A stretch of DNA of 64,000 nt, taken from NCBI GenBank assembly GCA_964552465.1, contig CAZKGR010000017.1, positions 1 to 64,000 of the forward strand, given 5' to 3'. This stretch comes from BMS3BBIN04 sp964552465. GTDB taxonomy: Bacteria; Electryoneota; Electryoneia; Electryoneales; Electryoneaceae. The position numbers were made by a program, and so were the translations under genes. Position 1 is the stretch's first letter; every line of letters begins with the position of its first letter. Shown one piece after another: positions 25,893 through 34,971 of this stretch. The notes beneath the pieces were generated by a model, which did not search any database, was not told where the DNA came from, and worked only from the letters and a program-made list of their open reading frames with translations.

Positions 25893-26717
25893 CTACATCT
25901 CTTCGCCACAAAATTTGCAGAACTTGGCGTCCGGGTCGTGCCCCTCGAGGCTGCAGCTCGGGCAGGCCTGGGTGGATACAGGCTGTCCGCGCTTACGTGA
26001 TGTCAGCTCAGCGGTGACAATCCCGGTCGGAACCGCGATGATCGCGTAACCCATGATCATCACGATGCTGGCGAACATCTTGCCAAGCACGGTTTGGGGA
26101 GCGATGTCGCCGTATCCGACGGTGGTCAGGGTGACAATCGTCCAGTAAATGCTCATCGGGATGTTGCTGAACCCGTTCTCGGACCCTTCGATCAGATACA
26201 TCAGCGAGCCGACGATTACGACCAGTGTCGCGAGGGCGAACAGGAAGACTGTGATCTTTCGTCTGCTGGCGCGCAGCGCGTCCATGATCAATCCGCCCGC
26301 CTCCATGTACAGCACAAGTTTCATCACACGGAAGACGCGCAGAATGCGCAGCGCGCGAATTACGATCAGGTATTGTGTTCCCGGGAAGATGACTGCCAGA
26401 TAGGTGGGGAGAATGGCAATCAGGTCGACCAGCCCGTAGAAGCTGAAGATGTAGCGGCTGGGACGTCGCACAGCGATGATGCGCAGCAGGTATTCCACGC
26501 TGAACGCGACTGTGAAATACCACTCGATGGCACGCAGTTCGAACCCGTACTGCTCACGGATGGGTGCCACGCTTTCGAGCAGCACCGCAATCACGCTGAT
26601 GATAATCGAAACAATCAGCCCGATGTCGAAGAACTTACCCGCCGGTGTGTCCGCCTCAAAAATGATTGAGTGCAGATTGCGTCGCCAGGTGTGGTGGTGT
26701 GCTGAGGTATCCGCCAT
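25893..26717 (-). CDS. Kv-type voltage-gated potassium channel with C-terminal zinc ribbon
   Basis: 274 residues, six transmembrane segments. S4 carries arginines every third residue (RALRILRVFRVMKL); the pore has the K+ selectivity filter TLTTVGYGD; S6 follows. The soluble tail holds ACPSCSLEGHD...KFCKFCGEE, two CxxC pairs that form a zinc-ribbon, uncommon but seen in some prokaryotic channels. The start ATG 26717 has AGGGA upstream. Forms tetramers in the inner membrane, passing K+ on depolarisation. Standalone gene. Function of the zinc ribbon unknown; could mediate assembly or redox/metal sensing. Confidence 0.92.
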   Translation of the reverse strand: MADTSAHHHTWRRNLHSIIFEADTPAGKFFDIGLIVSIIISVIAVLLESVAPIREQYGFELRAIEWYFTVAFSVEYLLRIIAVRRPSRYIFSFYGLVDLIAILPTYLAVIFPGTQYLIVIRALRILRVFRVMKLVLYMEAGGLIMDALRASRRKITVFLFALATLVVIVGSLMYLIEGSENGFSNIPMSIYWTIVTLTTVGYGDIAPQTVLGKMFASIVMIMGYAIIAVPTGIVTAELTSRKRGQPVSTQACPSCSLEGHDPDAKFCKFCGEEM

Positions 26718-26971
26718 TTAATGATCCCTGCTTCGGTCTTGGCTATTCGGTGAAGATAGCATGATTTGATTGGGGTGTACAGCCGAGATTCCGGTCAAAT
26801 TAACGGGTTGCAGTAGGTTTCTTCAGAAGTTGGTAAAGCCTCACGGGCTGTGGCTCAGAATACTGTTCGGCATGGACACTTTTCGCCATTCTTCGAACAG
26901 CTTTCCCCTGTTTGCTGGCGAAATCGACCATTATACGAGAGGAATAGATGGGATGACTTCCGACCTTACCA

Positions 26972-28450
26972 TTAGTCAACTTCTGGTGGCAGGGCTGTTC
27001 CTTCCGCACGCGCTATTGACATATCACGCAGCCGTTTTAACACATCCTTGTGTTCCATCGCGAGCACACGTTTTACGATCTCGTCAAACACAGTCTCCGC
27101 GCCGTCATGCGTGTTCGGAATACGTCCTTCAAGGATTTCTTCTTCGATCAGGGTTTTGATCAGGCCGATTTGCGGGCTTTCAGGCAAACCGGTGCGTTCC
27201 ATGATTTCTTCTCCGCGAATCGGTGACTGGAACGCTTTCAGCGCGTCTTTGGCCTCGATTTCGCCCATGCGCTCGACCATCGAATCAAACGCGTGCAGGT
27301 AACGTTTGACCTTCTGTTCGTTGCCGGAAGTGATGTCGGCGCGGCACAGGGTAAGCAGGTCGTCTATCTGTTCGCCAGCTTGCACGACCAGTCGTCGGAT
27401 CGCGCTGTCGGAGACGCCCTCGTCCTGCAGGTTCATCGGACGCATGTGCAACTTGACCAGCTTGGACGATGTTTGGGTCAAATCCTCGGGCCACTTGTAA
27501 CTGCGGCCCATCTTGCGAACCATGCGTTCGCCGACATGTTCGTGCCCGTGAAAGGTCCAGCCCTGTCCCTGTTCAAAACGTTTGGTGCGAGGCTTGCCGA
27601 TGTCGTGCATCAGTGCGGCGAAACGCAGGCTGACATCGGGTGTCTTCTCCGCGACCTTGTCAACGACGAGGAAGGTGTGGTACAGGTTGTCTTTGTGCGC
27701 ATGACGACCGACCCGATCCACGCCATACAGCTCGGCAATTTCCGGAAAGATGGTTTCCAGCGCGCCGGATTCGTGCAGCATCAGCAGTCCGCGTGACGGC
27801 GGATCTTCACCCAGAATCTTGAAGAACTCGTCGTTGATCCGTTCACGGGCGACTATGGTCAGGCGCTTGACTTCGGAACGCATTCCGGCCCATGTGTCTG
27901 ATTCGATGGAAAAGTCAAGCCGGGCTGCGAAACGAATTGCGCGCAGTATGCGCAACGGATCGTCGCTGAACGTCTGAAGCGGGTCGAGCGGGGTTCGGAG
28001 AACCCGTTTTTTAAGATCATTCTGCCCGCTAAACGGGTCGATAACCGTATCTGGCTTACGGCAATCAACCGCCATCGCGTTGATGGTGAAGTCGCGTCGG
28101 GCGAGGTCTTCGCCGAACGGCGCCGGTTGGACGTCCGGATTACGGCTGTCTTCGCTGTAGGATTCACGTCGCGAGGTCGCGAATTCGAGTCGGATACCTT
28201 TGCGCACGAACGACGCGGTGCCGAAACGTTTGTAGACTGTGACCTTGCCGGAACTACCCAGATACTTCGCGAGGTCGCGGGCGAATTTCGGCCCATCTCC
28301 GACGACGGAGAAGTCGATCTCATCTCTGAACGCCAAGCCGAGCAGCTTGTCACGGACATACCCGCCGACGGCGTAGACTTCGACGCCGCGTTCATGCGCC
28401 AGCTCGCCCGCTTTCGCGATCAACTCTTGTGCGATTGTCTCAGTCTTCAT
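26972..28450 (-). CDS. CCA tRNA nucleotidyltransferase / poly(A) polymerase family with HD domain
   Basis: 492 residues from ATG 28450, which overlaps the upstream gene's stop by 11 bases; an upstream in-frame start (28513) is inside that gene and less likely. Class II nucleotidyltransferase head: AVGGYVRDKLLG, then EIDFSVVGDG (catalytic Asp pair), RRDFTINAMA, and DDPLRILRAIRFAARL. A C-terminal HD phosphohydrolase domain has ALMHDIGKP and HGHEHVGERM. Adds or repairs the tRNA 3' CCA; the family also includes A-adding and poly(A) enzymes, which cannot be separated by eye. Part of a minus-strand run with the upstream helical protein. Confidence 0.9.
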   Translation of the reverse strand: MKTETIAQELIAKAGELAHERGVEVYAVGGYVRDKLLGLAFRDEIDFSVVGDGPKFARDLAKYLGSSGKVTVYKRFGTASFVRKGIRLEFATSRRESYSEDSRNPDVQPAPFGEDLARRDFTINAMAVDCRKPDTVIDPFSGQNDLKKRVLRTPLDPLQTFSDDPLRILRAIRFAARLDFSIESDTWAGMRSEVKRLTIVARERINDEFFKILGEDPPSRGLLMLHESGALETIFPEIAELYGVDRVGRHAHKDNLYHTFLVVDKVAEKTPDVSLRFAALMHDIGKPRTKRFEQGQGWTFHGHEHVGERMVRKMGRSYKWPEDLTQTSSKLVKLHMRPMNLQDEGVSDSAIRRLVVQAGEQIDDLLTLCRADITSGNEQKVKRYLHAFDSMVERMGEIEAKDALKAFQSPIRGEEIMERTGLPESPQIGLIKTLIEEEILEGRIPNTHDGAETVFDEIVKRVLAMEHKDVLKRLRDMSIARAEGTALPPEVD

Positions 28451-29570
28451 GATACGTCGCGAGCTTTTCGTCAGCCTGTTCTTGGTATCGTTCAAATCCG
28501 TCATGGAAGTCACGGTACTGCGCCCACTCGTCCTCGGTCAACGGTTGGCTCAGCGCTTCCTCGCAATACTGCACAACAGCGGACCAATCCTGTTGCTGGC
28601 GGGCGGTCTGCACCGCACGACTCAGTGCGCCGAGCAGACGGTTCATGTTCAGCCGAGGTGCAGCACGTATCTCAGCGAGATATAGATCGTAAGCCGCGCG
28701 TGCCTGATCCCAATCTTCTACAACGAAATATGCTTTCGCGTACGGTTCGAGCAGATAGCGTGAGTTATCCAGCTCCTGCAGCCACGGCAGGCATATTTCC
28801 GCTACCTCATCGGCACGATCCATCTCGATCAACGACCACGCCAGAGTCGTCGCAGCACTGGGTTGGGATAGTCCAGGAGTGTTCATGACCAGCCGCATGT
28901 TGATTAGCGACTCATCGCGCTCGTCCTTCATGAACGGCATCCATGTCAGGAACTTGAGTGTATTGCTCTTATAGAAACGGTAGGCTGCGATACCGAGTAG
29001 CGCATCCATGCGGGTTGAGTCGAGCGAATATGCGAGTTCCATTTCGTCATAGCCGCGTCCGGCAGGTCCTATGGCCTTGAGCACGTCGCCGTCGATCTCG
29101 TTCTCCCATTGGGCATCGAGCAGATTGATCGTTCCGAGAGCTGCGTGCAGGGATGCCTTGCGCAGGTTTGGTGATTCGTCACCTTCCTGTGTCAGCGTCC
29201 ATTCGATGGCACGTGTGGCCGCCTTCAAATCACTGTGGAACAGGTTCTCTTTTTCTTCAACTCCGAAATCGACCGCAACAGCAATGGTCAAAGTTGCTCG
29301 CATGATACGCATCCACGGCTTGATCCGTGTGTCGCGCATTGATTTGAGCGAATCGACGACCGCTCGCGCGGCGGCATAATTTTCACATGCCAGCGCATGG
29401 TGAAAGACCGACATCGCTTCCACCGGTTCCGGGGCGACTACGACAATGGAGTCGTCCGCATCATCCTGTGCGGCAAAAGCCTGCATCGGCACGTTCGCTG
29501 CCGTCCACCCGATGGTAGACAGCACGAGGAACGGCATGATGGATAACAGGTGTCGAAGCATGGATCTCAT
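28440..29570 (-). CDS. Secreted helical (TPR-like) hypothetical protein, ~376 aa
   Basis: The best start is ATG 29570, which opens directly on a signal peptide (MRSMLRHLLSIMPFLVLST ... AFAAQ); a longer frame reaches 29642. The mature part is alpha-helical, with helix pairs rich in Ala and Leu such as FHHALACENYAAARAVVDSL and AKAYFVVEDWDQARAAYDLYL that look like degenerate tetratricopeptide repeats. One block (GRGYDEMELAYSLDSTRMDALLG) recalls bacterial TPR proteins with unknown function. Its stop overlaps the CCA-type gene start, so translation is probably coupled. Confidence 0.65.
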   Translation of the reverse strand: MRSMLRHLLSIMPFLVLSTIGWTAANVPMQAFAAQDDADDSIVVVAPEPVEAMSVFHHALACENYAAARAVVDSLKSMRDTRIKPWMRIMRATLTIAVAVDFGVEEKENLFHSDLKAATRAIEWTLTQEGDESPNLRKASLHAALGTINLLDAQWENEIDGDVLKAIGPAGRGYDEMELAYSLDSTRMDALLGIAAYRFYKSNTLKFLTWMPFMKDERDESLINMRLVMNTPGLSQPSAATTLAWSLIEMDRADEVAEICLPWLQELDNSRYLLEPYAKAYFVVEDWDQARAAYDLYLAEIRAAPRLNMNRLLGALSRAVQTARQQQDWSAVVQYCEEALSQPLTEDEWAQYRDFHDGFERYQEQADEKLATYHED

Positions 29571-29672
29571 GGCGGTGAAGATAGGGATTCTAGTTGTCGA
29601 ATCTGTTATTGGTTTCATGCGGGAAATGGAGAGAAGTGCCATCAGTGTGGATACGGCTACATTCTGATAAAT

Positions 29673-30638
29673 CTAGTCATTAGGCAATTTGGCTAGCCAA
29701 TGTTGAATCTCATCCGCGAGCGCTCTGGCGTTTTGGCCGGTGGCCGGTATCCACTCGATACGTTCGTTGGGGCGGAACCATGTCAATTGCCGTTTCGCAT
29801 AGTGACGAGTATTCAACTGGATGCGTTCAATCATCTCATCGATTGACGTTATCTCGCCATTCAAGTAGGCGAGTGCTTCTTCGTAGCCGACACTCTTCAT
29901 TGAATAGGCATCTGCATAACCGCGGTCGATCAGGTCACGCACTTCCGCGAGCAGTCCCATATCGAGCATTCGTTGAGCGCGGAGGTTGATCCGGTCGTAG
30001 AGCTTGTCACGGTCATGTTCGATGCCGAACCAACGCACAGGCCACGGCGCTTCCGTTCGCTCACGCTGATGCAGCTCACTGAAGCGAACGCCGCTCGCGT
30101 GATAGACTTCCAGCGCCCGGAGGATACGTTGACGGTCGGTTGGTAGGATAGTCGCCGTGTAGGTGGGATCGAGGCTCTGCAATTCCTCGTACAACGCATC
30201 GAGACCGAACTGGTTAGCTCGTTTTTCGAGTTCGCGTTTCACATCCTCATCTTTGATATCGTCGCCCGAGAACAAACCGTCCACCAACGCTTTCAGATAC
30301 AGCCCGCTTCCGCCTGCTACGATGGCGGTTTTTCCTCGCGAACGGATGTCATCGATTCTCTCGCGGGCGAACGTTGCGAACTTGCCGGCGCTGAATCGTA
30401 CGTCCGGGTCGATGATGTCGAAGCCGTAGTGGGGGACGTCACGTCGTTCGGACATTGACGGCGTGGCGGTGGCGATATCCATGTAGCGGTATATCTGACG
30501 GCTGTCGGCAGAAACGATCTCGCCGTCCAGACGGACTGCCAACTCGACCGCGACATCGGTTTTGCCCGACGCTGTCGGCCCGACTATGATGATGACGGGA
30601 AAATTGGTTGCGGATGCTGTTTGGTTCGTAGCGGTCAT
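29673..30638 (-). CDS. miaA: tRNA dimethylallyltransferase MiaA
   Basis: 321 residues. Transfers a dimethylallyl group to the N6 of A37 in tRNAs reading U-starting codons. P-loop GPTASGKT (20-27), SADSRQIYRYMD (43-54) with the catalytic Asp, GGSGLYLKALVDGLF, and DRQRILRALEVYHASG; C-terminal QLNTRHYAKRQLTWFR. The family usually reads YRGMDIGTAKP where this has YRYMDIATATP, a mild divergence near the substrate site. Start ATG 30638. Downstream of an intergenic palindromic repeat. Confidence 0.96.
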   Translation of the reverse strand: MTATNQTASATNFPVIIIVGPTASGKTDVAVELAVRLDGEIVSADSRQIYRYMDIATATPSMSERRDVPHYGFDIIDPDVRFSAGKFATFARERIDDIRSRGKTAIVAGGSGLYLKALVDGLFSGDDIKDEDVKRELEKRANQFGLDALYEELQSLDPTYTATILPTDRQRILRALEVYHASGVRFSELHQRERTEAPWPVRWFGIEHDRDKLYDRINLRAQRMLDMGLLAEVRDLIDRGYADAYSMKSVGYEEALAYLNGEITSIDEMIERIQLNTRHYAKRQLTWFRPNERIEWIPATGQNARALADEIQHWLAKLPND

Positions 30639-30685
30639 GCTGGAACTTACGAAAAGGTGAGTGTTGTCGGTGAAACTGTAGAGAT

Positions 30686-30764
30686 CGTGCCCCAGACATT
30701 TATGTCTGGGATAAACTAAGGTCGCCAGGATTGGATAAGCCCAGACATAAATGTCTGGGGCACG
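30686..30764. repeat. Inverted repeat of palindromic CCCAGACAT units
   Basis: Two 25-base arms (30686-30710 and 30740-30764), exact reverse complements, each containing its own near-perfect palindrome CCCAGACAT-TT-ATGTCTGGG, separated by 29 bases. Sits between two minus-strand genes. Shape is that of paired REP/BIME elements, which are usually mobilised by RAYT transposases; no such transposase is in the window. Confidence 0.8.
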
Positions 30765-30808
30765 TTGGAAATAACACGGACCTGAAGAATACTATCCCAC
30801 TCACCGAG

Positions 30809-31411
30809 CTACTCGTACACCCGGATCAGCTCGCCGGTCATTTCCCCCTCGACAGCTTCCAGATACGCAGCGCCCACCCTGTCCATGGGGACGGGAATAA
30901 CACCGGGGAAGAGGTCTTTCAACCGTTCATAAGAATCTTCAACCAGTCCGGGCGCGACAACATTTACGCGAAGATTGCGACGCAATTCCAATGCGGCGGC
31001 TTTGACGAAACTGTGAATGGCGCCATTAACCATAGCCGCGCCAGTCGTCATCGGCACGGGATGTTCGCCGAGGATGCCGGTGGTTAGTGTGAACGATCCA
31101 CCTTCGTTGATAACGTCCATTCCGAGGCGTACGAGATTGACCTGCCCCATCAGCTTGCTGCGGATGCCGATGTAGAAGTCGTCCTCGGTGAGTTTGTCGA
31201 AATCATCCCACTTGGACAGACCGCCTGCGCAGACTATAGCGTCGAGGTCGGGGATTGCCTGGTACATCGAGCGGATTGAGTCGATGTTGGCAATGTCAAC
31301 GCATACATCCCCATCATTCCGACCGGCGACGATTACTTCGTGGTTGTCAGCAAGTGCTTTGGCGGCGGCACTGCCGACTGTGCCATATCCGCCGATGATC
31401 AGAATTTTCAT
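30809..31411 (-). CDS. Short-chain dehydrogenase/reductase family protein, 200 aa
   Basis: ATG 31411 has GGAG upstream; a longer frame runs into the intergenic repeat and is rejected. The Rossmann loop is MKILIIGGYGTVGSAAAKAL, with DIANIDSIRSM and VCAGGLSKWDDFDKL following. At the usual YxxxK site this protein reads TGAAMVNGAIHSFVKAAALEL, so the catalytic Tyr and Lys are missing. That is a known feature of a ~200-residue atypical SDR group (MVN...AAALELPR). It may bind nucleotide without classical catalysis. Substrate unknown. Confidence 0.8.
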   Translation of the reverse strand: MKILIIGGYGTVGSAAAKALADNHEVIVAGRNDGDVCVDIANIDSIRSMYQAIPDLDAIVCAGGLSKWDDFDKLTEDDFYIGIRSKLMGQVNLVRLGMDVINEGGSFTLTTGILGEHPVPMTTGAAMVNGAIHSFVKAAALELRRNLRVNVVAPGLVEDSYERLKDLFPGVIPVPMDRVGAAYLEAVEGEMTGELIRVYE

Positions 31412-31450
31412 GGGGTGTGTTCTCCACGTTTTCAGAACGTGTACGATTTG

Positions 31451-31643
31451 TATGCCCCTGTGGCCCTCCGCAGGCGGTTCGCAGGGATTCGACCAGTTAT
31501 CCGACAGGTGATGATCCCTGTTATTCCCTTCGGGGTTAACAGGGGCATATGTTCTACCGCCCAAGAGTGGTGAACCCGCACTTGACAAGCAAGCACGGGC
31601 CTGTACTTTCTCACATCTCACATCTCACATCTCACATCTCACG
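31451..31643. repeat. Dispersed intergenic element (copy 1) with CTCACAT heptamer array
   Basis: About 159 bases (31451-31609) align end to end with 34697-34855: both start ATGCCCCTGTG, share TTCGCAGGGATTC, TCCCTGTTATTCCCTTCGGG and CTTGACAAGCAAGCACGGGCC. The ATGCCCCTGT and ACAGGGGCAT ends of the first ~100 bases are inverted repeats. A tandem array of 7-bp CTCACAT units (four copies plus a partial, 31610-31643) follows and includes the pfkA stop codon. Confidence 0.8.
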
Positions 31644-32724
31644 ACAGTGGTCGTCCGCAATAGATGCCGAGTGATTCAGCTGTGCGAATCATCTGACCGT
31701 CAGGATCGACAAACTTTTGTTTGCCGATAGCGTCCTCGATAGGTACGTCTACTACCTGCGTGCCATGCAGTGCCACCATGCGTCCAAACAGTTTCTCCGC
31801 AACCATTTCTGAGGCGTGCATGCCGAATCGGGTGCCGAGCATTCTGTCAATACAGGTTGGGCTGCCACCTCTTTGCAGGTGGCCGAGGACGGTGTGGCGG
31901 ACATCCACGTTCAGGTGCTTGCGGACCATTTCTGAGAACCACACACCGGGAGTGTCACTCTTACGCCGACGGTGGATCTTGTCGTCCGGGTGTTCCTGAT
32001 TGCGTGCCATTTCGGCGATGACGGCGATGGAGAAGTTGCTCCCGCGTGCGTACCGACGTTTGATGAAGCGTAGCGCTTCGTCCAGGTCGTAAGGGATTTC
32101 CGGAATCAGGATCAGGTCAGCGCCGCCGGCGATCCCGGATTCCATGGCGATCCAGCCGGCATCTCGTCCCATAACTTCAAGCACCATGGTACGGCGGTGG
32201 GATTCAGCGGTCGAATGCAGACGGTCGATTGCTTCAGTCGCAACCGTTGCGGCTGTGTTAAAACCGAACGTAACGTCTGTTGCGAGCAGATCGTTGTCGA
32301 TGGTTTTCGGCACGCCAATGATCGGCATTCCCTTTTCGGAGAATCGCTGGGCGATGTGCATGGTCCCATCGCCGCCTATGGCGATCAGCGCATTCAGCTC
32401 GAGGGCTTCAAAGTTTTCCATGCAACGATCTGACAGGTCAGAAATGCGTTTTTCGCCGTCAATCGAAGTAACTTCGTACTCGAATGGGTTACCACGGTTG
32501 GTTGTGCCAAGAATAGTGCCGCCTTTTGGCAGAATGCCGCGCACAGCGTCACGGTTGAGTTTACTTATCCGACGGGTGTTTACAAGGCCTTCGAATCCGT
32601 CTTCGATGCCGACAAATTCCATGTTGAACCGGCTCATTCCGGTTTTTACAATGGCTCTGATGACAGCGTTCAAGCCGGGCGCGTCACCGCCCCCAGTGGT
32701 TATCGCGACGCGAAGCTGAGACAT
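31639..32724 (-). CDS. pfkA: 6-phosphofructokinase
   Basis: 361 residues from ATG 32724 (AGGA upstream); an in-frame extension to 32838 is not supported. Phosphorylates fructose 6-phosphate in glycolysis. Motifs: TTGGGDAPGLNAVIR (residues 9-23), IGGDGT (116-121), VPKTIDNDL (138-146) with catalytic Asp143, MGRDAGW, and GHLQRGGSPTC. It has Gly120 (ATP-type) but Lys140 where ATP enzymes of the E. coli type have Gly and PPi enzymes have Lys, a combination typical of the group that includes trypanosome-type ATP enzymes. ATP use is likely but unproven. The stop lies in a heptamer array. Confidence 0.95.
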   Translation of the reverse strand: MSQLRVAITTGGGDAPGLNAVIRAIVKTGMSRFNMEFVGIEDGFEGLVNTRRISKLNRDAVRGILPKGGTILGTTNRGNPFEYEVTSIDGEKRISDLSDRCMENFEALELNALIAIGGDGTMHIAQRFSEKGMPIIGVPKTIDNDLLATDVTFGFNTAATVATEAIDRLHSTAESHRRTMVLEVMGRDAGWIAMESGIAGGADLILIPEIPYDLDEALRFIKRRYARGSNFSIAVIAEMARNQEHPDDKIHRRRKSDTPGVWFSEMVRKHLNVDVRHTVLGHLQRGGSPTCIDRMLGTRFGMHASEMVAEKLFGRMVALHGTQVVDVPIEDAIGKQKFVDPDGQMIRTAESLGIYCGRPLS

Positions 32725-32942
32725 ATCTGAATCCTGCTGTAAGCGTATGAATGTTAGTGGTAACCTGTAATGTAACAGCGCCGCGACAAGGTATTGAATG
32801 TGAAATGCCGACGCGAGCCTGATTTCCGATGGAGACATACTTGGAGATATGCAAACTCCGTGAGAGGAATTGGATCAAACGTTGTTGCGATGCATGTTAC
32901 AAGGAACGTCTGTCAAGTGAATATAAATATCAGTTTGGTGAA

Positions 32943-34694
32943 ATGAAGGTCTCCATTGCAGCGGCAACTTTGTTTCTAATGGTTCTGGCCCTGAGTGGTT
33001 TCGCGCAGGACGCGGACGGAGTACGTCTTCGAGTGCTAAGGGTCGACGGTTTTCAGCAACTGAACGCCTCTGAGTTGCATGATCTGACGGGTCTCGAAGA
33101 AGGGGGACGTTATTCGCTTGAAGATCTACTGGCGGCAGAAGATACACTCCGCGCACGTTTGCCACAGTTGACCGATTATCCCTTTGTCACAGTTGATAAG
33201 TGGAATCTTGAACTGGTCGGGGGAGGGCGCTCGGCCAACCTGCGTATTACGCTTGATCCCGGACCGGAAGTATGGATTCGTTCGCTGAAGTTGGACGGTC
33301 CTCTCGCAGGTCAGGAAGAACGGTTGCTTGCAGGAATGGTTACGCAGGTAGATGCGCCATTTCTGTCTTCGGTGTGGCAGATGGATCTTGAAAACTCGGT
33401 TGAGCTGTTACGTGAGCAGGGGTATCCGTTCGCGCAGGTCAGCGCCGCTCAGGTTACGCCTGAGTTCACTGGCGACACGGTGTATGTTGATTTAGTGATG
33501 ACGGTTCAGCCCGGTGCGCGGGTCGTACTTGAACGCGTGGATTTCGCCGGGTTAGAGCGGACGAAACCGTCTACCGCACGCATGGTCGCACGTCTCTCGC
33601 AACAACTCTACACGCCGGAAGCTGTCGAACGGGCGCGTCGTCGCCTGCTGCAAACGGAGTGGTTTTCTGAAGTCTCGACCGGTGAGGTTTTCCGTGACCG
33701 GGACGGGAATTACGGAGTGTTGTTCGAGGTCCGAGAACAACCGACGAGCAGCGTTGCCGGCGCGTTGGGATATGCCGCGGAAGATGATGGGCTGGCTGGA
33801 TCGTTGGACGCGACAATCGCCAACATGTTTGGCGGCGGACGGGCGTTCGACCTGCACTGGCGGCGTGACAGCCCGGAATCACGGGTGTTTTCTGTGGCGT
33901 ATCTCGAACCGTTCCTGTTTGGGCAGCAGCTGGCCATGAACTTGTATCTCGCGCAGGAGGTGCGGGATTCGCAGTATGTGTCGGTTGAATTCGGTGGAGG
34001 ACTGACAGCACGTCTGGCAGATGACTGGCTGGTTGGTGGGTCGTTGCGACACAAAAGTATCACAGCAGACTCGTTGGCGGCGGCGACTGACACGGTTGAC
34101 TATTCGCTGATCGGTGTGGGTGTGTCGGTGGAGGTGGATACACGTGACCGTCGCACGAATCCCCAATCCGGGGCGTACGCACGGCTTGGTAGCGAACGCT
34201 TGATCGTATCTGGTCAGCGGACGGTACCGGTCGCTGGTGTATCACCACATACGGAAGACCTGCCAGGAATGTACCGCTCAGCGTTCGACGCGGAGGTCGC
34301 GTTCCCGGTGCTGCAAAACGGTTGGGTCGGATTCGTCGGGTTGCACGGTGTTGATGTAGCTGCGGACGGCGGGGATCGCCCGCCGGTCGCTGAATGGGAA
34401 CAACTGGGCGGTGCGACGACGATCCGTGGTTATGCTGAACGCAGCCTGCTCGCGCCTCGTGCTGGCTGGGGCACGGCTGAGTTACGCTATCTGCTCGGCG
34501 CGCAGAGTCGTGCGTATGTACTGGCTGATGCGGCAGCGCTAGATGTTAATGGCGACACGCGTTGGGAGTGGGCGTACGGTGTCGGTGTGCAGGTCGATAC
34601 CGGGATTGGATTGTTGAATGTCGCGGTTGCTGTGCCGGGCGGCGAAGGCTTCAGTGCGGCGGTCGTTCACGCGCAGGCGGTCGCGAAGTTCTAG
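32943..34694 (+). CDS. Omp85-family outer membrane protein (BamA/TamA-like)
   Basis: 583 residues from ATG 32943, which starts a signal peptide MKVSIAAATLFLMVLALSGFAQ; longer upstream frame is rejected. The first ~280 residues contain POTRA-like modules (for example VEDF-like stretches FAGLERTKPSTARMVARL, LLQTEWFSEVSTGEVFRDRDG). The rest is a 16-strand-type Omp85 barrel with the conserved loop motif GGATTIRGYAERSL and a terminal AVAKF. Fewer POTRA domains than E. coli BamA (five), closer to TamA or FhaC-type members. Inserts or exports proteins at the outer membrane. Standalone, flanked by pfkA on the other strand. Confidence 0.85.
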   Translation: MKVSIAAATLFLMVLALSGFAQDADGVRLRVLRVDGFQQLNASELHDLTGLEEGGRYSLEDLLAAEDTLRARLPQLTDYPFVTVDKWNLELVGGGRSANLRITLDPGPEVWIRSLKLDGPLAGQEERLLAGMVTQVDAPFLSSVWQMDLENSVELLREQGYPFAQVSAAQVTPEFTGDTVYVDLVMTVQPGARVVLERVDFAGLERTKPSTARMVARLSQQLYTPEAVERARRRLLQTEWFSEVSTGEVFRDRDGNYGVLFEVREQPTSSVAGALGYAAEDDGLAGSLDATIANMFGGGRAFDLHWRRDSPESRVFSVAYLEPFLFGQQLAMNLYLAQEVRDSQYVSVEFGGGLTARLADDWLVGGSLRHKSITADSLAAATDTVDYSLIGVGVSVEVDTRDRRTNPQSGAYARLGSERLIVSGQRTVPVAGVSPHTEDLPGMYRSAFDAEVAFPVLQNGWVGFVGLHGVDVAADGGDRPPVAEWEQLGGATTIRGYAERSLLAPRAGWGTAELRYLLGAQSRAYVLADAAALDVNGDTRWEWAYGVGVQVDTGIGLLNVAVAVPGGEGFSAAVVHAQAVAKF

Positions 34695-34696
34695 TT

Positions 34697-34871
34697 CATG
34701 CCCCTGTGACCCGGCGAAGCCGGTTCGCAGGGATTCACTCAAGTCCACGGCTTTGGATAATCCCTGTTATTCCCTTCGGGAGTAAAAGGGGCATATTAAT
34801 CAGTCGCCGGGAGCAGCAAACCCGCGCTTGACAAGCAAGCACGGGCCTATATTTTCTCACACCTCACACCT
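34697..34871. repeat. Dispersed intergenic element (copy 2), left part before assembly gap
   Basis: Matches the copy at 31451 over ~159 bases (ATGCCCCTGTG...GGTTCGCAGGGATTC...CTTGACAAGCAAGCACGGGCC). It starts 2 bases after the Omp85 stop. It ends in CTCACAC heptamers (34856-34869) that run into the N gap and resume at 34972. Confidence 0.8.
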
Positions 34872-34971
34872 NNNNNNNNNNNNNNNNNNNNNNNNNNNNN
34901 NNNNNNNNNNNNNNNNNNNNNNNNNNNNNNNNNNNNNNNNNNNNNNNNNNNNNNNNNNNNNNNNNNNNNNN
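34872..34971. other. Assembly gap of 100 N
   Basis: Exactly 100 N inside a CTCACAC tandem array; both flanks are the same 7-bp repeat. The round number means true length is unknown and the array was probably too long to assemble. Confidence 0.95.

Noticed and set aside
26094..26669. Plus-strand frame of 191 codons opposite the channel gene
   Set aside because: Antisense to a clear Kv channel; rich in Asp, Gln and Asn, as expected from reverse-strand reading.
31477..31500. tRNA-like TTCGCAGGGATTCGA segment
   Set aside because: It resembles a T-arm but no acceptor, D or anticodon arm fits, and the same bases recur in the dispersed element at 34721.
31610..31643. CRISPR array
   Set aside because: The units are 7 bases with no spacers, so this is a simple tandem repeat.
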